From contig JABIFK010000878.1 in the NCBI GenBank assembly GCA_018650745.1, positions 1-8,895 on the forward strand: a stretch of DNA of 8,895 nucleotides. Reading direction: 5' to 3'. The position numbers and the translations under genes were made by a program. The notes below the pieces were generated by a model. The model worked only from the letters and a program-made list of their open reading frames with translations. It was not told the origin of the DNA and searched no databases. Positions 6,157-8,895 of this stretch are shown here, piece after piece (the first letter of the stretch is position 1; each line of letters begins with the position of its first letter). Source of the stretch: Candidatus Latescibacterota bacterium (GTDB taxonomy: Bacteria; Latescibacterota; UBA2968).

Positions 6157-7164
6157 TCAAGAAGTCAACCAAGCCTCAAAAACAGCCTCGATATTTTCAG
6201 GCGGATTATCTATCCCCCATTCACACTGCGCAATCATCCCGCCGTTGCCCTCATCAAAAGCCGCACGCACGCGCTGCACGGCGTGTGCAACGTCTTGAGG
6301 CGCTCCAAATGGAAGCAGATGTTGGCGGTCAATTTCACCCCAAAGTGTCACCTCGCCTTTAAATTGCTCCGCCAACGACTCAATATTCATCGTAAATAAC
6401 TGTGCATTGATGGCATCAACACCCACCTCAATTAGGTCGGACCAAATAGGCTGTGTAAAACCGTCGGTATGAAAGAAGACATATTTGTTGGATGCGTGAA
6501 TCATGTCACAATAATCGCGATAGAGCGGCTTAAAAATAGCCCGCCACGTATCGGGTGAAATCAACAACTGTTGCTGCGCCCCCCAATCGTCCATCAAAAA
6601 AACGCCATCCACCTGGCTCTGGCACCATCCCTGAATGTCTTCCAAATAGAAGTCGTGCACCATGCTCAAAAGCATCCGAAATTCTTTAGAATCGTAAGCG
6701 ATGTCCATAAATAAATCTTCACTACCCCGCAAAAATTGCAGTCGTTCAAAAGGCCGAGCAGTGACAGCCGAGAGCATAAACAAATCGCTTTGATCACACT
6801 TTCGATTTACGTCATCAAATGAACGATTTTGTATCAGATGCCACGGCAATTGATACGCGTCCAACGCCGACCAATCTGACAAAGCAGGATCTTTTACCTC
6901 TCCAATCACACCGGGTTCAGCGCGTTGCCAGGTACTGCCCCAATCATCAACATAAGTGCCCACACAATTGACATCATCCAATGCACTCTTATTGGTTCCC
7001 GGGCTATTTGACGCTTTGCCTATATCAGAGGGGTATCGCAACAACAATGCATCAATCTCTTCTCGTTGCCGAAGTTGTGCCCCCGGCAAAGCCCACAAAT
7101 CACGCGGTACACGGTCTGATGGCTCAAAATTAAGCGTTTTGATCACACGTTCTCGAGATGTCAT
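6157..7164 (-). CDS. URO-D superfamily protein (HTDG type), first gene of the pair
   Basis: This 335-residue homologue of the next gene is likewise a TIM-barrel protein of the URO-D/methylcobamide methyltransferase superfamily. Its start, MTSRERVIKTLNFEPSDRVP, closely parallels its neighbour. Family positions include MDDWGAQQQLLISP (191-204), FFHTDGFTQPIW (230-241), GVDAINAQ (248-255), WGEIDRQ (275-281) and CEWGIDNPPENI (314-325). The metal motif is H-T-D-G (H232, D234) instead of His-x-Cys, while a Cys (C314) is present near the C-terminus where the neighbour has PTH. The two thus differ at the presumed active site and probably have distinct or complementary roles. There is no HemE RQAGR motif. 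A strong Shine-Dalgarno AAGGGGG (7171-7177) stands 6 bases before ATG, and TGA at 6157-6159 is 15 bases before the next gene. Substrate is unknown. Confidence 0.85.
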   Translation of the reverse strand: MTSRERVIKTLNFEPSDRVPRDLWALPGAQLRQREEIDALLLRYPSDIGKASNSPGTNKSALDDVNCVGTYVDDWGSTWQRAEPGVIGEVKDPALSDWSALDAYQLPWHLIQNRSFDDVNRKCDQSDLFMLSAVTARPFERLQFLRGSEDLFMDIAYDSKEFRMLLSMVHDFYLEDIQGWCQSQVDGVFLMDDWGAQQQLLISPDTWRAIFKPLYRDYCDMIHASNKYVFFHTDGFTQPIWSDLIEVGVDAINAQLFTMNIESLAEQFKGEVTLWGEIDRQHLLPFGAPQDVAHAVQRVRAAFDEGNGGMIAQCEWGIDNPPENIEAVFEAWLTS

Positions 7165-7244
7165 AACAATCCCCCTTGAAACCCATAGACCAACTATCTC
7201 TTTAACAAAACTCTATATCATGAACCATTGTCAAGACCGAGCAT

Positions 7245-7275
7245 AAAAAAAAGCCCCCGAAAGGGCTTTTTTTTT
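7245..7275 (-). terminator. Intrinsic terminator of purT
   Basis: GCCC (7253-7256) pairs with GGGC (7263-7266) around CCGAAA, extended by an A8 tract (7245-7252) against a T9 tract (7267-7275). On the minus strand it ends in U8, about 20 bases after the purT stop. The tracts on both sides make it potentially bidirectional. Confidence 0.85.
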
Positions 7276-7296
7276 CAATCAAAATTTCTATATGCA

Positions 7297-8478
7297 CTAC
7301 AATGTAATTGTAACAGCATTGGCACCATCACGTGCCTTGTCTCGGGCTTCTTCAATCGTCTCACCCCGAGCGACCACAACCCCCATTCGGCGCTCACCCA
7401 GCACCTCGGGTTTGCCAAACAAGCGCAACTGTGTATCGGGCTGATCAATGGCTTTGGCCAAATTGCCAAACGTAACTTGCGAGGAATGTCCTTCGACCAA
7501 AATCACAGCCGAAGCAGACGGCCCGTGTAGTGTAATATTGGGAATAGGCAAGCCCAATATGGCCCGTGCATGAAGGGCAAACTCAGTCAAATCTTGCGAG
7601 ATCATGGTCACCATGCCCGTATCGTGCGGACGAGGAGAAACTTCGCTAAAATAGACCGTATCGCCTTTAACAAACAATTCCACACCAAAAATACCACGCC
7701 CACCCAATGCATCCGTAACAGCTTTGCCCATATGCTCGGCTTCTTTGCGTGCAGCCTCATTCATGGGCTGAGGTTGCCAGCTCTCGCGATAATCCCCACT
7801 GATTTGCACATGCCCAATAGGGGCACAAAAATGCGTGCCGCCTTCATAGCGCAATGTGAGCAGTGTAATTTCATAATCAAAATCAACAAATCCCTCCACA
7901 ATCACCGCATCAGCCCCACCCCGTGCACCCTCTTGCGCATAATCCCAAGCCTTATCCACATCTTCTTGTGTCTTCAACGTGCTCTGCCCTTTGCCCGACG
8001 AACTCATAATCGGCTTCACCACACAAGGCAGCCCAATTTCGGCAACGGCCGCTTGGTATTCTTCTAACGTAGATGCAAACTTATACGGCGATGTGCGCAA
8101 CCCCAACTCCTCTGCAGCCAACCGCCTAATACCTTCGCGGTTCATCGTCAACTGAGCCGCACGCGCCGTTGGAATAACTGTATATCCTTCGCTTTCCAGT
8201 TGCACCAAGGTATCTGTAGCAATCGCTTCAATTTCTGGCACAATCAAATCGGGTTTTTCATCCTCAATAATTTTACGAAGTGCATCACCATCCAACATTG
8301 AAATCACATAAGACCGATGTGCCACCTGCATCGCGGGTGCATTTTCATATCGGTCAACAGCAATGACTTCCACACCAAAACGCTGCAACTCAATCACAAC
8401 CTCTTTGCCCAACTCGCCAGACCCACACATCAAAACTTTCGTCGCGGTTGGTGACAGCGGTGTTCCAAGTGTTGGCAT
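7297..8478 (-). CDS. purT: Formate-dependent phosphoribosylglycinamide formyltransferase (GAR transformylase 2)
   Basis: PurT catalyses the third step of de novo purine synthesis, making formyl-GAR from GAR, formate and ATP without a folate cofactor. The protein is 393 residues, against about 392 in E. coli, and is recognisable end to end. It has GSGELGKEV (19-27), EVIAVDRYENAPAMQVAHRS (37-56), LTMNREGIRRLAAEELGL (110-127), the ATP-grasp loop SSSGKGQS (159-166), the FDYEITLLT strand (200-208), Mg2+ ligands E267 (GVELF) and E279 (SEVSPRPHDTGMVT), and the C-terminal RLFGKPEVLGERRMGV. All expected catalytic residues appear to be present. GGAGG (8484-8488) lies 5 bases before ATG. It sits 44 bases after the oxidoreductase gene with no promoter seen between them, so the two are probably co-transcribed. 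It ends at its own terminator. Confidence 0.98.
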   Translation of the reverse strand: MPTLGTPLSPTATKVLMCGSGELGKEVVIELQRFGVEVIAVDRYENAPAMQVAHRSYVISMLDGDALRKIIEDEKPDLIVPEIEAIATDTLVQLESEGYTVIPTARAAQLTMNREGIRRLAAEELGLRTSPYKFASTLEEYQAAVAEIGLPCVVKPIMSSSGKGQSTLKTQEDVDKAWDYAQEGARGGADAVIVEGFVDFDYEITLLTLRYEGGTHFCAPIGHVQISGDYRESWQPQPMNEAARKEAEHMGKAVTDALGGRGIFGVELFVKGDTVYFSEVSPRPHDTGMVTMISQDLTEFALHARAILGLPIPNITLHGPSASAVILVEGHSSQVTFGNLAKAIDQPDTQLRLFGKPEVLGERRMGVVVARGETIEEARDKARDGANAVTITL

Positions 8479-8522
8479 ATGTTCCTCCCCTAAACATTTT
8501 AATAAATGACTTCAAAAATCCG

Positions 8523-8895
8523 TTAACCACTTAACACTTCAAAATCACGATCATGCCCAATCAAAGGCACATCCACCCATTGTGCTTGTTTGTTGTGTGA
8601 TGCATGAAACGCCACAACCGTCTCAAAAGTATGCACCGCCTCTTCAGCATCATATGAAAAAGGTGTCTCCCCATCTAACCAATCAACCATTTCAGACACC
8701 GCTCGGTCTACTCCCGAAATACCATCTTCTGCCGCAGGCCAATAATCCGAACGACCATCCCAAAATTCAAGCCTCACATCTTTAGCGCCCACAACAGCCC
8801 GCCCCTCGCTGCCATTAATTTCTGTACGTGCAGGCACAGCCGAATAATCAGGCGCACTGACCGTCACCATCACATCGCCATCCATACGCAAAACA
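8523..8895 (-). CDS. Gfo/Idh/MocA family oxidoreductase, C-terminal part (partial at right edge)
   Basis: The minus-strand frame is open from the window edge to TAA at 8523-8525, giving the last 123 codons of a longer gene. The segment corresponds to the C-terminal alpha/beta substrate domain of NAD(P)-dependent sugar or inositol dehydrogenase-like proteins. It has beta strands such as DGDVMVTVSAPDY, a GSEGRAVVGAKDVRLEFWDG turn, then SEMVDWLDGETPFSYDAEEAVHTFETVVAFHASHNKQAQWVDVPL. The ETVVAFHAS helix followed by a W-V-x-PL strand is a common ending of this family. The N-terminal Rossmann domain and the catalytic EKP region are outside the window, so substrate cannot be judged. TTG 8891 is not a credible start, because the frame continues past it. 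It is probably transcribed with purT. Confidence 0.8.
   Translation of the reverse strand, partial: VLRMDGDVMVTVSAPDYSAVPARTEINGSEGRAVVGAKDVRLEFWDGRSDYWPAAEDGISGVDRAVSEMVDWLDGETPFSYDAEEAVHTFETVVAFHASHNKQAQWVDVPLIGHDRDFEVLSG

Noticed and set aside
5074..7164. HemE (uroporphyrinogen decarboxylase) identity for the two URO-D proteins
   Set aside because: Both lack the N-terminal RQAGR substrate motif and carry instead the signatures of the methyltransferase-like branch.
7195..7234. Perfect minus-strand -35 TTGACA at 7229-7234 upstream of the URO-D operon
   Set aside because: The best -10-like hexamer (TATAGA, 7212-7217) is only 11 bases away, and nothing acceptable stands at 16-18 bases, so no promoter is called although one is expected in this gap.

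Overview
The window looks like ordinary bacterial chromosome with moderate GC. Genes are tightly packed, most have clear Shine-Dalgarno sites, and there are factor-independent terminators. No tRNA, rRNA, CRISPR array, insertion sequence or phage gene was seen. The gene mix (hybrid histidine kinase plus response-regulator cyclase, two URO-D superfamily methyltransferase-like proteins, a glycerophosphodiesterase-family protein, a Gfo/Idh/MocA oxidoreductase) resembles genomes of Latescibacterota- or Poribacteria-type marine or metagenome bacteria. That placement is a weak inference from gene content, not a marker-based assignment.

Layout, left to right. Positions 1-153 (+) hold the C-terminal end of endonuclease III with its iron-sulfur ligands. 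Positions 305-3626 (+) form a two-gene signalling operon: a membrane hybrid histidine kinase, then a receiver-coiled coil-class III nucleotide cyclase, closed by a strong terminator at 3637-3677. From there to the right edge every gene is on the minus strand. In order of position these are a glycerophosphodiester phosphodiesterase-family protein (3744-4463), a small stand-alone CBM48/AMPK-type carbohydrate-binding protein (4620-4880), a pair of URO-D family proteins in one operon (5074-6141 and 6157-7164), PurT (7297-8478), and the C-terminal part of a Gfo/Idh/MocA oxidoreductase (8523 to the edge).

Transcription units read from the sequence: kinase and cyclase are coupled, because the cyclase Shine-Dalgarno overlaps the kinase stop. 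The two URO-D genes are 15 bases apart. PurT follows the oxidoreductase by 44 bases and ends in its own terminator. The CBM48 gene and the phosphodiesterase gene each have their own plausible promoter and are separated by the CBM48 terminator. The 3637-3677 hairpin has A and T tracts on both sides, so it can stop the two convergent units.

The most informative points are these. The cyclase carries an unusual Gln/Cys pair where substrate-selecting residues normally sit. The phosphodiesterase has His in place of a conserved metal-ligand Glu. The two URO-D neighbours differ in their putative metal motif (HSCG versus HTDG). A short possible gene remnant lies between the phosphodiesterase stop and the shared terminator. 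I see no clearly new multi-gene system; the signalling operon is the best candidate for follow-up.
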